Positions 48,275-59,561 are shown, counted from the first letter of the stretch. The stretch is 64,000 bases of DNA from Membranipora membranacea (GCA_914767715.1 OU612069.1:4836001-4900000); one strand, 5' to 3'. A program made the numbers and translations. The notes: a model not told the origin generated them from the sequence alone.

Positions 48275-49408
48275 TCAAATATCACTTGCTGGATTTTCAG
48301 TTTCAAATTGTCTTTTTCGTATCCTCATTTCGGAAGCTATAAAGCTTCCGAAGGCATCGTCCGCGTCCTTGCTGTCCACTGCTGATTTTAGCATTTTAGT
48401 TGTGTCCTGTATCTCGCTCAGGAGTGTGTCTTGTATACCAGTCGTTGCCTTGTTGCCTGTTGATCTTTTTTTCTTGTGATAAGTGCTGGCCGGGCCGGGC
48501 CTACAACATGAATATAAACACTGGGATAACATTACAAATACATGAGGTGCTGTGGGCGGACTGCAGCCTTTATGCCAGTGCGGCCTAATAAGAAACTTTT
48601 TGCTGCCTTATTGTGGCCATGCCTGTAAAAAACTATTGCACATATTTGATTCCCGTATCGTTACTTGGATGTCCAAGTATGCATAGCGCTATGTAATCGC
48701 AATAAATATTCCAAAATAGTGGCCATTCTGTATTATGCATGTAGCTAAGCTTCCCAAGTCGTGCTGCACAAAAAATCATAACTGTACTGGTGCCAAATAC
48801 TTTTTCAAAATAATCCAGAACAGTGAACTTTGAATGTTGAAATTACAGCGTTTTGTAATATTACTGTTTTATTATTCTTTGCAAATCTGTCATTTTGAAC
48901 AAGAAAGGCAGATTTGTATCAAAAAGTTCTCACGTTACAAGAGCTTCTGCATATTGTCTGAAATGTTCCAGATTTCCTCTCATTTCACAAGTGTTTGCAA
49001 AGCACCCGTTCCCACAACCACCCTGCCCTATACCATACACACCAAACACAGGGATACAGACATTATACAAGCAAATCCCAGAAACCATTATGTAATATGA
49101 TGTAACAAAACTTCAGAAGATTAAACCAGTAGTTCTGTTGAGCTGATGTTTCTTTCCACATACCGCACAGTGCTTAAAATGCTGCATAATTTAAATAAAG
49201 GATGCCCACCCATGCCCTAGAGGAGTAAATGTTAGCTAGAGTTTTATGTTAAGCTAGTTCGTCGGTGACTTAATGTAAGCTATCACAAACATTTGGCTAG
49301 CTGTAGTGTTGGTGTATGTACAGGCAATGAAGTGAGTGTATGTAAGCCAAACGTAAATGTCGCTATTTCAATAATGAGAGAAATAGCAAAGACTTAACTC
49401 CTTATATG

Positions 49409-49447
<39 letters not shown>

Positions 49448-51320
49448 ACATAAATATAAGAAAGCTGCCCTCTTGTCTAACGATAATTGTATCAAGGCCA
49501 ACAAATTATCAAAAATTCAACTGTTTGTTTTAAATTATTCGGATTCAAGCATTTTGGTTAAAATTGAGGCTTACGTTTTCCTGATGAGGGAACAGTAACC
49601 GGCTCGTCTTGGCTGGCTGGGCTTTCAGCAGGTAAGGTTGTTGCTGGCGGGCTCAACAGGGCAAGAAGTCTATCACTCACTGTAAAAAAACGTACCGTTA
49701 AGATCAAAGGAATGAACTCAAAATACCTGAATCATGAAGAAGAGCAGCAGCCTAGGAGCACTGGCTACAGAGACAGAAGAATTGATGCTGATAGTCTTAA
49801 TGTGTCTGGTTACAGAACTGACATGTTATCTATGATGCAAGAAGAGCTGTGATGTTTTACTAATCACATGGTATACACAGATAGTACACACCACAAGTCT
49901 CTGGTAGTTGTTACGGAATAATCATGATGCCGAGGCACTTACCAGACTGGGACGTAACCAATGGTGTATCTCTGCTGGATGCCTGAAAGGGCGAAACCTG
50001 GTTTACTCGGGTAAGACAATGCTGAGCTTGCTCTTGTGCTGCTTTCAGAGCTTTCTGAGGCGGGGGCATTGCTTCGTCCTCTGTCACCTCTGCTGCTGTT
50101 ATCTAGTGTTCTGTGAACAAGATTTAAAGAACTGTGTTAAATCTCATCAGAGCTGACAAAGCACCGCAGGTACAATATACAATGTTAAAATTATGCAGAA
50201 ACCTCTAATAAAAATGAAGTATAGAAAAATAAAGATCAGAGGTTACCAAAATATTGCTTACAAAATTGAAAAAAGAATTTCGTACTTTTAGCAGTTCTAC
50301 ACAGGTTTGGTCTAAAAATTGTAGGCTTACGAGAGGATATTCTAGCAGATTTCGTTTAATATAGTTAAAAAAGGATTCATCGGATCATTGGCTATTTTCA
50401 TAAAATGTTTGGCGCTGATATTAGTTGTAAAAACAGATGGAGTGGTCAGATTTAAAACTTCTAAGCGCTCATCATAACGAAGATCAGGTAAAATCGTTCT
50501 GGTTGCTGACCTTTGAATTCTTTCTAGCCTGGTCTTATCAGTGTCCGATAAAATTGAATGGATATTATTCTTGGTAGGATAGGCTTGATGCAGCTTACTA
50601 CCAGGTCTCTAATACTAGAACATATGTTTGGAAGATATGCCAAATATTCTGTATGATTAAGGTAGCATGAAAAACTTTATATTACCTCCTCTTTTTCTTG
50701 TAGTCAAGCAGCCAGAGCATCTGCTGATAGTAAACATATGGCTTCCACCCAGTCAGGGCTCCAGCTGCACTGGCACTTTGTCTTTCTTTCGAGGCTATCA
50801 ATTTGGTAAAACCATCCCTGATGCTCCCCCACTTTTCTTTGCACACTTGACCAGCTGTGATAAGGAAAGTAGAGAAAAAACATGTTTTAATAGACAGGTC
50901 AACGACGATAGCGGCAAACAATGCAATTGTGTTGGTGTATGTTGTGTTATTATTTAATGCGAAGCCTTGCCAGGAGGTGATACGCCTGTCATATCCAGCT
51001 ATACTGAAGATACCAAAGCATGAACCCAATTCATGATGGCTTCAAAAACTCCGACTGATAAAGAACTACAATGAAAACTGACTTGTCTCCCTTCCAGCAA
51101 GATTCATGTGGCCGTCGGTGATAAGGGATGTAGAAACGGCTTCCCAGGCATAAAAGTTTGTCTCAGCATCTTTTTTTCCAGGTGCAGTACGATCATAAAG
51201 AACAGGGTGTGCCTTTACCGCCTCTATTAAAAGCTCCTGCCATGAAGAGGCTGCCCTCTGCAGCCGAAGGCTCTCTTGCTCCTCGGAGTAAAAATCTAAA
51301 TCTTCGTCCTGGTGTTCCAT
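48275..51320 (-). CDS. MADF-domain protein, Harbinger partner gene, five exons
   Basis: Probable DNA-binding partner that brings the Harbinger transposase to the element ends. Proposed exons (minus sense): 51,320-51,083, 50,854-50,686, 50,110-49,943, 49,675-49,575 and 48,500-48,275. Exons 1-2 hold a MADF/Adf-1 domain: L-I-E-A-V-K-A-H-P-V-L-Y-D, A-W-E-A-V-S-T-S-L, C-K-E-K-W-G-S-I-R-D-G-F, then W-K-P-Y-V-Y-Y-Q-Q-M. Exons 3-4 are a Ser/Pro-rich linker. Exon 5 ends with D-D-A-F-G-S-F-I-A-S-E-M-R, like the C-terminal dimerisation tail of such proteins. Phases agree for exons 1 to 4 (using AG at 49,676). The exon 4-5 junction does not keep frame as drawn, so a small exon is missing or the gene is damaged there. 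Confidence 0.75.
48840..49560. other. Intron of the MADF gene
   Basis: No coding signal on the minus strand that would bridge exons 4 and 5. A TA/TG microsatellite lies at about 49,410-49,450. Confidence 0.4.
50215..50590 (-). pseudogene. LINE reverse-transcriptase C-terminal fragment in a MADF intron
   Basis: The minus-strand frame reads R-L-E-R-I-Q-R-S-A-T-R-T-I-L-P-D-L-R-Y, then E-R-L-E-V-L-N-L-T-T. This is the C-terminal region of jockey/CR1-like RTs, where L-E-x-I-Q and Y-x-x-R-L-x-x-L-x-L are conserved. The rest of the LINE is absent. It lies wholly within intron 2 of the MADF gene. Confidence 0.7.
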
Positions 51321-51951
51321 TGTTGTGAATGATGACCAGTCCCTGCAGCAACAACAGCTAGGCCTTTTGTTGTTGTGACCAATCCCATTCTAACCAGAGC
51401 TAATATATCAATAGAGCTTCGAAACTGGTGCGTGGTCTGGGCGTGTACTATATTATGACCTGAAAAAATAGCACTGTACACTAACTAATGGCAAAATATG
51501 ACTCGCTTAGCAAATCTGGTGTATGTAATGTTATCTATAGAAAATTTAACTATAAAGACAATCTGATTCTAACTACAACAATGTGAGCAAGGAGTTGGAT
51601 GAGTTGATGTGAGTGCAATGGTGTTTGTTTCAGATGACAAAGTTATTTAGGCAAGAAGTACATGCTAATACCATAGTAGTAAGAAAGATGAAAAGTGAGG
51701 AGTTATTTTGATTTATTAAGAGGGACTCTCACGGTGTAATTCCGTCACATCCAGTCTGCTGGAACAGGGAGGTTGGAAGCACAACTTTCTGTAGTACAGT
51801 TGAATCAACTCCAGTTGTTTAGGCCTTGACCACTCGGGCATTCAACCACTGGACTTGCACCAAATACAGATGGCCTGTGGTTGGAAGATAGTCTAGAGCT
51901 GCACATGACCAGAAAAGAAGACTATAAATTTTATTCCTTATTTCTCTCTAG

Positions 51952-53133
51952 GCACTCTGGATCTCTCTGTTGCAAATGAACTCGAGAATGCGGTGAGATA
52001 TTCGGCTACCATAGAATTAATACAGATTTCCAATGATGATTCGATGTACTGAACATCCGATACAGGTCTGAGGGATGGAACTCAAGAAACAAGTACAAGA
52101 TGTCGCATAGAATCTCCTACAGATTAGCGATTCAAGGTAGGAATTATTTCTTACAAATATGACAGACTAGTCAAATATTTCAATGTTTTTTATCGACACG
52201 CCAGGTTTTTCTTAGGCATGGATATCCAACAAGCGCTTTAAAGTTATACAGGGGGTCTTTCAATTAGAAACAGCCAAAATCACAATTTGATCGCTCACTC
52301 CCTGAGTGAGTGATACCTGCTAGGCTCTCACTTTCAGATCGCTCACTCACTTGATGGAACTATATACATTCAGAGTGAACGATTTGAGAGCGATTTTGTC
52401 TAATTGAAAGACCAAGTGAGTGATAATTTTGGAGCGATGTGATAGTGATAACTTGCTTTAGTAAAGGATCGCTCTCTCTAATTGAAAGACCCCCCTGATT
52501 AGAAATCTAAATCATAGCTTTAATACTTATATCACAGTATTTCTCTGATGTTACAGTTCATCGAAGACTTTCTTGACTGGCAAACTAAATTGGAGGACGA
52601 AGTATATGGTGTCGACATCACGGATGCAGATAGGTCAAAATGTCTGCTTTGCATTCAGACAAGAATCAGCTGGAGAATCACTTGTAAGTACACTTTACAA
52701 TGTGATGCAAAATCTGTGATATTGATCAAGATTGTGGAAATCAAGATCTACATAGAATGCCATTTTGCACATACTTCTTCTCACCTAGCCGGCTGTATCC
52801 TTAGCACATACTATATTAGGCTAAATTCAAGTCTAGCTCAACATCTTTACTTTATTATAGACTCCCACCTCAATTAACCAAGATTAAGTGTGAGCTATCA
52901 TTACGCCATTATAATATTCTTACAGGGCACTCCTTCTTAGCGCTCACTAAGGAGTTTTTGACTGAGAAAACGCTTTGTCAAGATAGCTTGGAGCAGTACT
53001 TTGGTCACCAAAGAGCCAAAACTGGCAGTAACAATGCTCCAACTTTGAGCGAGTTTCTAAATACAGCCAGGATACTGACAGTGACACAAGAGGCTGAATG
53101 TACTATATCCAAAGGGAACTACACTAAACTTTA
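51952..53133 (+). pseudogene. P-element/THAP9-like transposase, C-terminal exons
   Basis: Three exons: 51,952-52,136, 52,557-52,683 and 52,926-53,133. Exon 1 reads D-L-S-V-A-N-E-L-E and then F-D-V-L-N-I-R, matching the S-V-A-x-A-L ... F-D-x-L-N blocks of P-element-type transposases, but a -1 frameshift near 52,048 separates them. Exon 2 is F-I-E-D-F-L-D-W-Q-T-K. Exon 3 gives L-C-Q-D-S-L-E-Q-Y-F-G-H-Q-R-A, the hallmark QDxLExxFGxxR block, then a stop. Exon 2 to 3 phase fits (T plus GG codes Trp). The catalytic domain upstream and a same-strand THAP domain are missing. A MITE sits in the first intron. Confidence 0.75.
52249..52497. mobile_element. MITE with CAGGGGGTCTTTCAATTAGA ends
   Basis: About 249 bases. 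The left end CAGGGGGTCTTTCAATTAGA is matched inverted at the right (TCTAATTGAAAGACCCCCCTG, one base longer). The inside contains several GATCGCTC and GAGTGAGTGA words in both orientations. The target duplication is not clear. It lies in an intron of the P-like transposase. Confidence 0.8.
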
Positions 53134-54020
53134 AAAAGACACTATGGTGATCTCTGAGGAGCCAATGGAGAAAGGAAGTTGACAAAAGAAATGAGTCATG
53201 AGTTTTTGTTAACCATTGTTGGGCTGAGAATGTAAAGTATTACATAGCAATAGTATTTGAATAAAATTGCAGAAGTAAAATTACATAAAAGAGACTTAGA
53301 AAAAATTAGATACAGATTTTCCTGAAACCACAAGATCAGTTTGATTCTTTTATTGTGAACTCTGTCTAAAAACTGGCAGAAGGATTTTTTTTCTTATTGC
53401 TGTCTATTTATTGTTTACATCTATTTATAAATGCCACACACCTCACTCTGGAAAACTTTTGCACTACCTTATGAAATTAATCAAAGGCATCAGAACTTGG
53501 TATGTTACAATCTACTGTGAGCCACTGGTTGTGAGCCTTGTCAGCGTGCAGTATAGAGTCCATGACAAGATCTCTTACGTTGCAATTACTGCTCACATTG
53601 GAAAGAGTGGCAGATGAATGAGAATCAAGCGCAATGAGAAATGTAGAAAGCTGGCTGATACATATGTAAGTGCACCACGATCTAGAGGCAAAGAATTTCC
53701 CCCTATTAGACTAGCGAGAGAGTTCCCCTGAGGTTGAGTTGAGGTACTGCTTGCTTGCTCAGGATAATTCTGTTGTGCAGCCTGCAAAAGAGACATCATA
53801 TATTGGTTTGAGTAAGTCTAAAGCCATTAAAACACAAATTGGTTTTATCACAATAAGAACTTGTGGTTATGGAGACAAACTAAATTTTAACTTAAAATAA
53901 GTTAAGTAAAGTTAAATGTTGCATAGCCGACCTCTGTGCTTCAATTCATAAATTAGCCGTTCAAAAGTAATGGGTTGATATTCCTAAGATCGTTTTGGGT
54001 TGTTGATGTGAAAAACTTAC
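53134..54020. other. Non-coding stretch with one possible minus-strand exon
   Basis: A minus-strand frame starting after an acceptor at 53,781 (CTCTTTTGCAG) codes a Gln/Ser-rich piece (Q-N-Y-P-E-Q-A-S-S-T-S-T-Q-P-Q-G) and could be the exon following the THAP-like exon at 54,021-54,145. Its end is not defined. Confidence 0.3.
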
Positions 54021-54145
54021 GGCTTGCAGCGGGTATAGTCTCCAGCCTCAAAATGTTGAGCGCAATATGCCTTCTACTGAGCATTCCATTCACGTATGTG
54101 TTGACTAGGTCTTGCCTCACGACAGCTTTTAACCAATTCAATCCC
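54021..54145 (-). pseudogene. THAP-like zinc-finger exon, frameshifted
   Basis: Minus-strand exon with acceptor GGAATGTTATAG and consensus donor GTAAGT. One frame starts L-N-W-L-K-A-V-V-R-Q-D and an adjacent frame ends Y-C-A-Q-H-F-E-A-G-D-Y-T. Together these resemble the second half of a THAP DNA-binding domain (W, then C-x2-H-F-x3-D-Y/F) broken by one base. The first Cys pair would be in an upstream exon, not found. It runs opposite to the P-like transposase nearby, so it is not simply its N-terminus. Confidence 0.4.
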
Positions 54146-55391
54146 CTATAACATTCCAAAAATAGGTGTGAATAATCAGGGCCATTGTACATATTAACGT
54201 TGAGCAATGATTATACAGGCTGACTTGATGGATTGTAAATTTGTAGCATTTGCTCACTACAACCTATAACCTTCTGTTAGTTTATCAGAATCCTCTCTAG
54301 TTGGTTAATTATTATTGTATAACTAGTAGGGTCAGTGCACTGCTGTAGTAACCTGAAATACATGGCCAAATATCAATCATTCCTATCTGTACCTATCAAA
54401 CCCATTCTTATGCTCTGGTTGAGACAGGCTAAGAGAAAGAAAGCATGGGTCATATGTCTTCAATAACCTAAAACAAAGAAATACTAAAGCAATGATGAAA
54501 ATTTGATATCTTGGAGAGCAAGTGCTACTCCTATCTAGGTAGATGCAATGTGATTTACCTGACTCTATCTTTTCTAGGTACTACAAACAATCAAACCATC
54601 TCCAAAACACCCGTCTGCTATTTTCTTTCTTCTAGTTTGAGTGCAGTGCAGCAGAAAATACTTGCTTTTGTGTGATTGGTTCATTTAACTCCAGTCACAG
54701 CTATTCTTATTATTACTACAATGGCTGTACAGTGCTATTTTTTTCAGGTGACACCTGATTGGTCAATTCTGAGCTGGCCCATATTCTGCCTGCTGATATA
54801 TAGATAAAGGGACAGTAGAAGCTTAGGACTGCGTAAGCTTTGATTCTAACCACACATAACCAGAGTTTGCTTCTATGGCATATTGAGTTTTAGAATAACC
54901 CCTCCAACAATGATTGCTGCCCTTGTATACATTGCAATGTCAGGAGTCTGGAGAGGAAACTTACCTCAGTCTACAGGTTTATAGATATCCATGGTGATCA
55001 GGCTCATCAGGTAGCATTGCTTATAAATATCCATGGTTTCCATGCAAAAAAAGCTACCATGTTACATAACATGGCAATCTGGCAATCCAGATTGTGTAGA
55101 TTCCATCCAAATTCATGACAAACAAGGGAACACAGCATGCTTACTGGCCCACTGCGTGGTTGATCTGTGGCCAGTTCAATTTCCTATTGCTTTATTTTGA
55201 GGTAGCTATGCAACAATGTCACATGATTGTCACGTGACTTTCCTTGGGCCAATCAAACCACAGCAGATCACTGAACCGTTTGAGAAATATATAACCAGCC
55301 AGATATGCCCGTTCCGTTGGCAGGCACATGTTCCGGCCGTGATTGAGATCGGAATGTGCAATGAAATCGGGCAGGTTGCCAAAAACGTGTC
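54146..55391. other. Right subterminal region of the Harbinger element
   Basis: No gene seen. A CAGGTGACACCTGATTGGTC stretch near 54,746 and CACATGATTGTCACGTGACT near 55,219 are short partly palindromic words that could bind transposon proteins; this is inference only. Confidence 0.35.
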
Positions 55392-55403
55392 ACTATCGGC
55401 TAC

Positions 55404-55417
55404 GTGTGCTTAGACCT
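55404..55417 (-). repeat. Harbinger right terminal inverted repeat
   Basis: GTGTGCTTAGACCT, the exact complement of the left end, followed by TAA at 55,418-55,420. The CTGCCCGATTTC block (inverted) lies at about 55,365-55,376. Confidence 0.88.
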
Positions 55418-55420
55418 TAA

Positions 55421-56860
55421 TGGTAATATTTTATTTTCATGTCAAAATCGCAGGAGGAGGCAGTTCAATGCATATTCAAGAGAACTCAAATGCTAGATAT
55501 TGGTAATCACATTTCTAATAAAATCACTCCTGGGAATGATGGGGAGGGAGGGTGGCAATTGTAATGTCATTTGAGACCGATTTTAGAGGTGGAAGGCTGG
55601 CTAAACAGATAAAAACTAATTTTGTGTGTGGATGGTGTGACTACGAGATGGAGCGCTCTGTTAGCATGCTTACAGCACACTGCCAGCGGTTGGTGCCACA
55701 GGAGCTTTTAGTTTTGAGTCGTGTTAGGAGATCTTTTCAGGTCGATTGTTCTATATCCAGCCCCTGTATCCTTGGTGTCTCTCTCCTGACTCGAAGATCA
55801 CATACTGGCAAGATGCGTGCAGAATACTCACATAAATAAGATTAGCTGGCCGTTTCTATGTAATGCAACCAATTATTGATGTCATGATGATCTGATATCT
55901 CTGTTTTATATATAAGTATTACAATACCAAATACATGGAGGTCGACCTGTAAGATGTTGGCTAAGTCTTTTTCTTAAGCCTGACAGGACAACTGGAATGC
56001 AGAGCAAACTGTAAATACTTTTGTTTGGCCATTGTTTGTATTTCGAATTCAACTGAAATATATACTATTCTTATTTATCTTCCTTATTTGGTAAACCACT
56101 ATGTGAGGTGATATACGCTTAAGTCAATGATTTCAGTTGAATAGAGAGCAGGTGAAGAATCAAGAGCGATGCCTCTGGCGGAGGACACCTTCATTTAGAT
56201 TGCTGTCGAGTGTTTCTAAATTTGTTTTTTTCATATTTACAAAATAGAGAGAGTGTTGCTGGCTGTGACAAAGTAGTGGCTATCTAAAGCACCACCCACC
56301 CAACGATGCACTCCAGGCCTATATAAACCAATATAATAAATTAATTATGTCTATTGGTAATGTTAAGTGGTAAGTGTAATACAGGAAACTTCAGTGTATA
56401 ACATTTACATAGAATTGTGAAGGTCATGAACCTCACTCAAGCTCCACCAAACTTGATATCCCAAACAGTATTGGGTAAGAGGTAAGCAGATTCCTGTCCT
56501 GGCACAATTGGGTGATTGCAGACTGGATCAGTCTCATCGTTACTGTACGTATAATGAGATATTGGAGCATCCAGACATATGGCCTTCAATTTTTTAGTTG
56601 TAACCCAGTGCTCAAAAAGAGGACAAGTCCGAAAAGAAACTGTGATGCATTATTGTGTTTGAAGGATTTCTTCGTTGAGGTAAAAAGATAATTTGTGAGT
56701 TATTATAATTTATATATGATATGTGTTATGAAAAGTTCTAAGTTCAAGATTCTTACAATCAGATTATCTATGCAGTCACACCTGACATCACCAAAAAGTG
56801 ATTAAAGTGAAAGCGGTATATTTTGTATATATTCTGCTATCACCAATTCCAAATTAGGCC
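55421..56860. other. Non-coding stretch
   Basis: A plus-strand frame at 55,552-55,836 contains F-V-C-G-W-C-D-Y and A-H-C-Q, faintly like a BED-type zinc finger, but there is no supporting neighbour and it is not called as a gene. Confidence 0.35.
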
Positions 56861-56868
56861 ATCAAAGA

Positions 56869-57075
56869 ATGGAGGTGTTGATATCTGTAGTAAACCAAAC
56901 CCTCTTATATATTTATGATAGAAATACCACGAACGGCAACAACCTGAGAGTTGCTGTAGAGAATATATGGAAGGTAATAGCAGTAGAACTTGGAAATAGA
57001 GGTTATCCTGACATGACATCAATAGTATGGCATCTGAAAATCAATTTTGCAACAGACCAAAATTACATTTGGTAA
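56869..57075 (+). pseudogene. MADF/Myb-like DNA-binding fragment
   Basis: A 68-codon frame reads L-L-Y-I-Y-D-R-N-T-T-N-G, then V-E-N-I-W-K-V-I-A-V-E-L-G and V-W-H-L-K. The spacing of Leu-Tyr-Asp, Ile-Trp and the final Trp-x-Leu resembles MADF or Myb/SANT-like domains carried by Harbinger-type elements. It is outside the 36.9-55.4 kb element and unlike its MADF protein in sequence. It could be an independent transposon relic or chance. Confidence 0.35.
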
Positions 57076-58428
57076 AGATCAAGATGGAGAGCACATTCAA
57101 CATGGCCTTTGTTTGCCCTTAAAATCTTTTCGGTCAATCTAGGCACCTGACCCATAACCCAATTTAAATCAACAGACTGACTGTTTCGTACAATTGTTAT
57201 GGCTGTCTAGTAGTGAGATCGGTCGATCCTCCGATACTGGGCGTCGACCTGTAATAAAATCACTGTGTATAGTCACAGCTTCATTGCTGAGAAGAACATA
57301 CAGAGTTTAAAAAACCAGCTAGCCATGTACTTGTGATTAAGAGGTCGGATTTGCGTTTGAAATTGGCTTATTTCTATAGGAAAAACAAAATTGAGTCCAC
57401 TGACTGCCAGTGAGTTTTCTTGCAAGCGACCAACATGGTGTCACATGAACAATTTCCCGAAAAATAGCAATATTTACTCTAAAAACTGAATTTCATGCTT
57501 AAGGTAGAGCCACGTGGGTCAGCATATATATATTGACTTTCTATATGCCGTTGGAAAGCTCTCGATACAAGGAAATGTGAACCCAAATTAAAGTATAGCT
57601 GCTTCATTTGACCTTGCGATATTCACCAAAGCAATGACATTTTGTGTCAATAGTTCGGGTGATTGAAGCAATATGGTGGTGGTATGGTGGAGATTGATGG
57701 CCTGAAACTGCAGTTACAGGCGAATTCGTCTTACTACAAGATGAGACAAATCGAGGAATTCTATTGATGAGAAGAATCACAAAATCTCGACTAAAAACAC
57801 AATTTTCTACAACCTTTGAAAATTGATGTCTGTCTATAACATAGTATAAGTGCTCCCACTCTGTCAGAGTAGCCTAAAGTGAAACTCAAGGGCAGACTTT
57901 CAGCACTTCAACTTTGCCATTACTTAACTAACACCTACATCATCAACACACCTATTATGTCAAAATACCTGATAATATGCATTGAGGGTTTGAAGTGTTT
58001 GAATGAGATGCTCATCAACACACAGGGGTGGCTTCACGGCCATGAGGAGCTTGCACTAGAGAACGCCTCAAAATAGCGTTTGACTCAAGGTTTCTAGCTG
58101 AAGAACTGTGTATTGTGCAGTGGTATGTGCACTACTGTATGTTGTATGTATGAGTGAGAACACAACGTAAACAGCAGTCATACAGGTCAAGTCAAAGACC
58201 TCATGCTACATAAGAGTGTTAATACCATGACCACGGAAAGAAAACTCCTGAAAACATCTATAGAGAATAGAATTGTATTTATCAAAAAATTTGCAGAATA
58301 GTAAAAACGTTGAACCTATGATTGCAAAACTGAATTGAGCTCGGCATCCAAGTGTTTAACCCATATGATATTTCTATTTCTAAACTGGAATATATAATAA
58401 GAGTAATAAATAGTAACATTTTGTCATC
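57076..58428. other. Non-coding stretch downstream of the PPCDC exons
   Basis: No gene supported. It would contain the 3' untranslated region and poly(A) signal of the minus-strand gene ending at 58,429. The plus-strand frame at 57,879-58,076 is unrecognised. Confidence 0.4.
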
Positions 58429-58680
58429 TTACACGCCAGGAACCTCAGGTTCGGACAAAATATCACATAATCTATCAGTGATTGTCTTAACTTCTGCCAT
58501 AGCCCCGTTCCCTTTATCTCCACAGGCTAACAGTTTGGATACAGTGGGGATCTCCGTGTACCCCCAACTTATAAGAGTGTCTATATGAGGTTTTGTTATT
58601 GGGTGCTCCAGCATACGAGTGTTCATAGCTGCAGCAAACAGGAGAGGCTTGCTAATATCCCACGCTCTCACAGTACAGGT
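58429..58680 (-). CDS. PPCDC: Phosphopantothenoylcysteine decarboxylase, last exon
   Basis: PPCDC is a flavoprotein that decarboxylates 4'-phosphopantothenoylcysteine in coenzyme A synthesis. This last exon (acceptor CTGTTTATAG) reads T-C-T-V-R-A-W-D-I-S-K-P-L-L-F, then A-M-N-T-R-M-L-E-H-P-I-T, V-S-K-L-L-A-C-G-D-K-G-N-G-A-M-A-E and a short tail to a stop. It follows the animal PPCDC C-terminus closely, including the PAMNxxMxxHP region (here A-A-M-N) and the C-G-D-x-G-x-G-A-M-A-E substrate clamp with its cysteine. It starts in phase 0. The exon itself looks intact. Confidence 0.9.
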   Translation of the reverse strand, partial: TCTVRAWDISKPLLFAAAMNTRMLEHPITKPHIDTLISWGYTEIPTVSKLLACGDKGNGAMAEVKTITDRLCDILSEPEVPGV

Positions 58681-59446
58681 CTATAAACAGAAAGGACTAA
58701 AAAATAAAATTGACATTTTATTAGGATTTCATATTGAACCATAGACTTCAAATATTTAATTTTGTAGCCTGAAAATCTACCTGAACAATTGGATTGAATT
58801 TGCAATCTGTTGCGCAAGCAATTAAAAGGAACACAGGATCGTTTGTAGACATGTAGACAGAGATAAGATCGAGATTGAATTCCTGTTGACCATGAAAGAC
58901 TAAAAGAACTTTCTATCGATGCAATTTGAACGGAAACGCAAGGCTATAAAAATTAAGATCTACCCATGTTGCATATGATAGCAAAGAGCATGCTCTTCTT
59001 AATGATTGTCATGGAAATAAGATGCTAAAACAGACTATGTCAAGAGGTCCACTCCAGCTAACGACACATAATACTTTTCTATGGATTTACAAAGTAATCT
59101 CCATAATGAAATGGGAGTTGTGTGCTATGCATTAGAGAGTGGACAACTACAAAAAACATCATCATGTCTTAAAAAAAATTAAATGACAAATATAAAGATA
59201 CATGAAGGGTGCAATCTGGTTTTGAATTTACGTTGTTTATTCCTAAAACATTGAATTTCCCCGTACCTTGTATAACATCTCGAGACCACCTGACAGGCAA
59301 TATTACTTCAATTAAGCATTGGATGTTTCTCTACAAACAAACAAATCCTCAAGGCGACAGAGGTTCGAACTAACAAACTTTATGATTTTCACAAGCACAC
59401 TTACTACAACTGTGGTATATTAGGGGTGGAGAAAAGTTACACTCAC

Positions 59447-59561
59447 CAGTAGATTGTCACAGAGGCCATTGGCTATCTTTGCTCAGGGGCGCTATCAACA
59501 TTACATCCGCCCATTTACCGAGTTCTATGTGCAGAACATCATCACCAAGTTTACTCCAGGC
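59447..59561 (-). pseudogene. PPCDC: PPCDC internal exon lacking the SANT motif and out of frame
   Basis: Acceptor TTTTGCAG and donor GTGAGT are good. The frame starts A-W-S-K-L-G-D-D-V-L-H-I-E-L-G-K-W-A-D-V-M-L-I-A-P-L-S, as in PPCDC. A-K-I-A-N-G-L-C-D-N-L-L then follows, but in another frame. The family has A-N-T-L between S and A-K; here about 14 bases are missing. The exon is 115 bases, while phase 0 at both ends requires a multiple of three (129 would fit). The lost residues include the SANT Asn, which is catalytic in this family. Either the allele is broken, or the assembly has an error, or this is a dead copy. Upstream exons were not found. Confidence 0.8.

Larger units (their letters stand above)
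36946..55417. mobile_element. Complete PIF/Harbinger DNA transposon with nested insertions
   Basis: The left terminus AGGTCTAAGCACAC at 36,946 is matched by its exact complement GTGTGCTTAGACCT ending at 55,417. Both sides are flanked by TAA (36,943-36,945 and 55,418-55,420), the TWA target duplication characteristic of this superfamily. A second shared subterminal block, CTGCCCGATTTC, lies directly inside the left TIR and about 28 bases further in on the right. Inside are a plus-strand transposase gene and a convergent minus-strand MADF gene, the standard two-gene content. The element is unusually long because it has absorbed a 5.7-kb LTR element, a P-like transposon piece, a LINE fragment, a minisatellite and MITEs. 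Confidence 0.9.

Noticed and set aside
55552-55839. BED-like zinc finger frame
   Set aside because: Only a loose Cys/His pattern is present, with no following transposase sequence.
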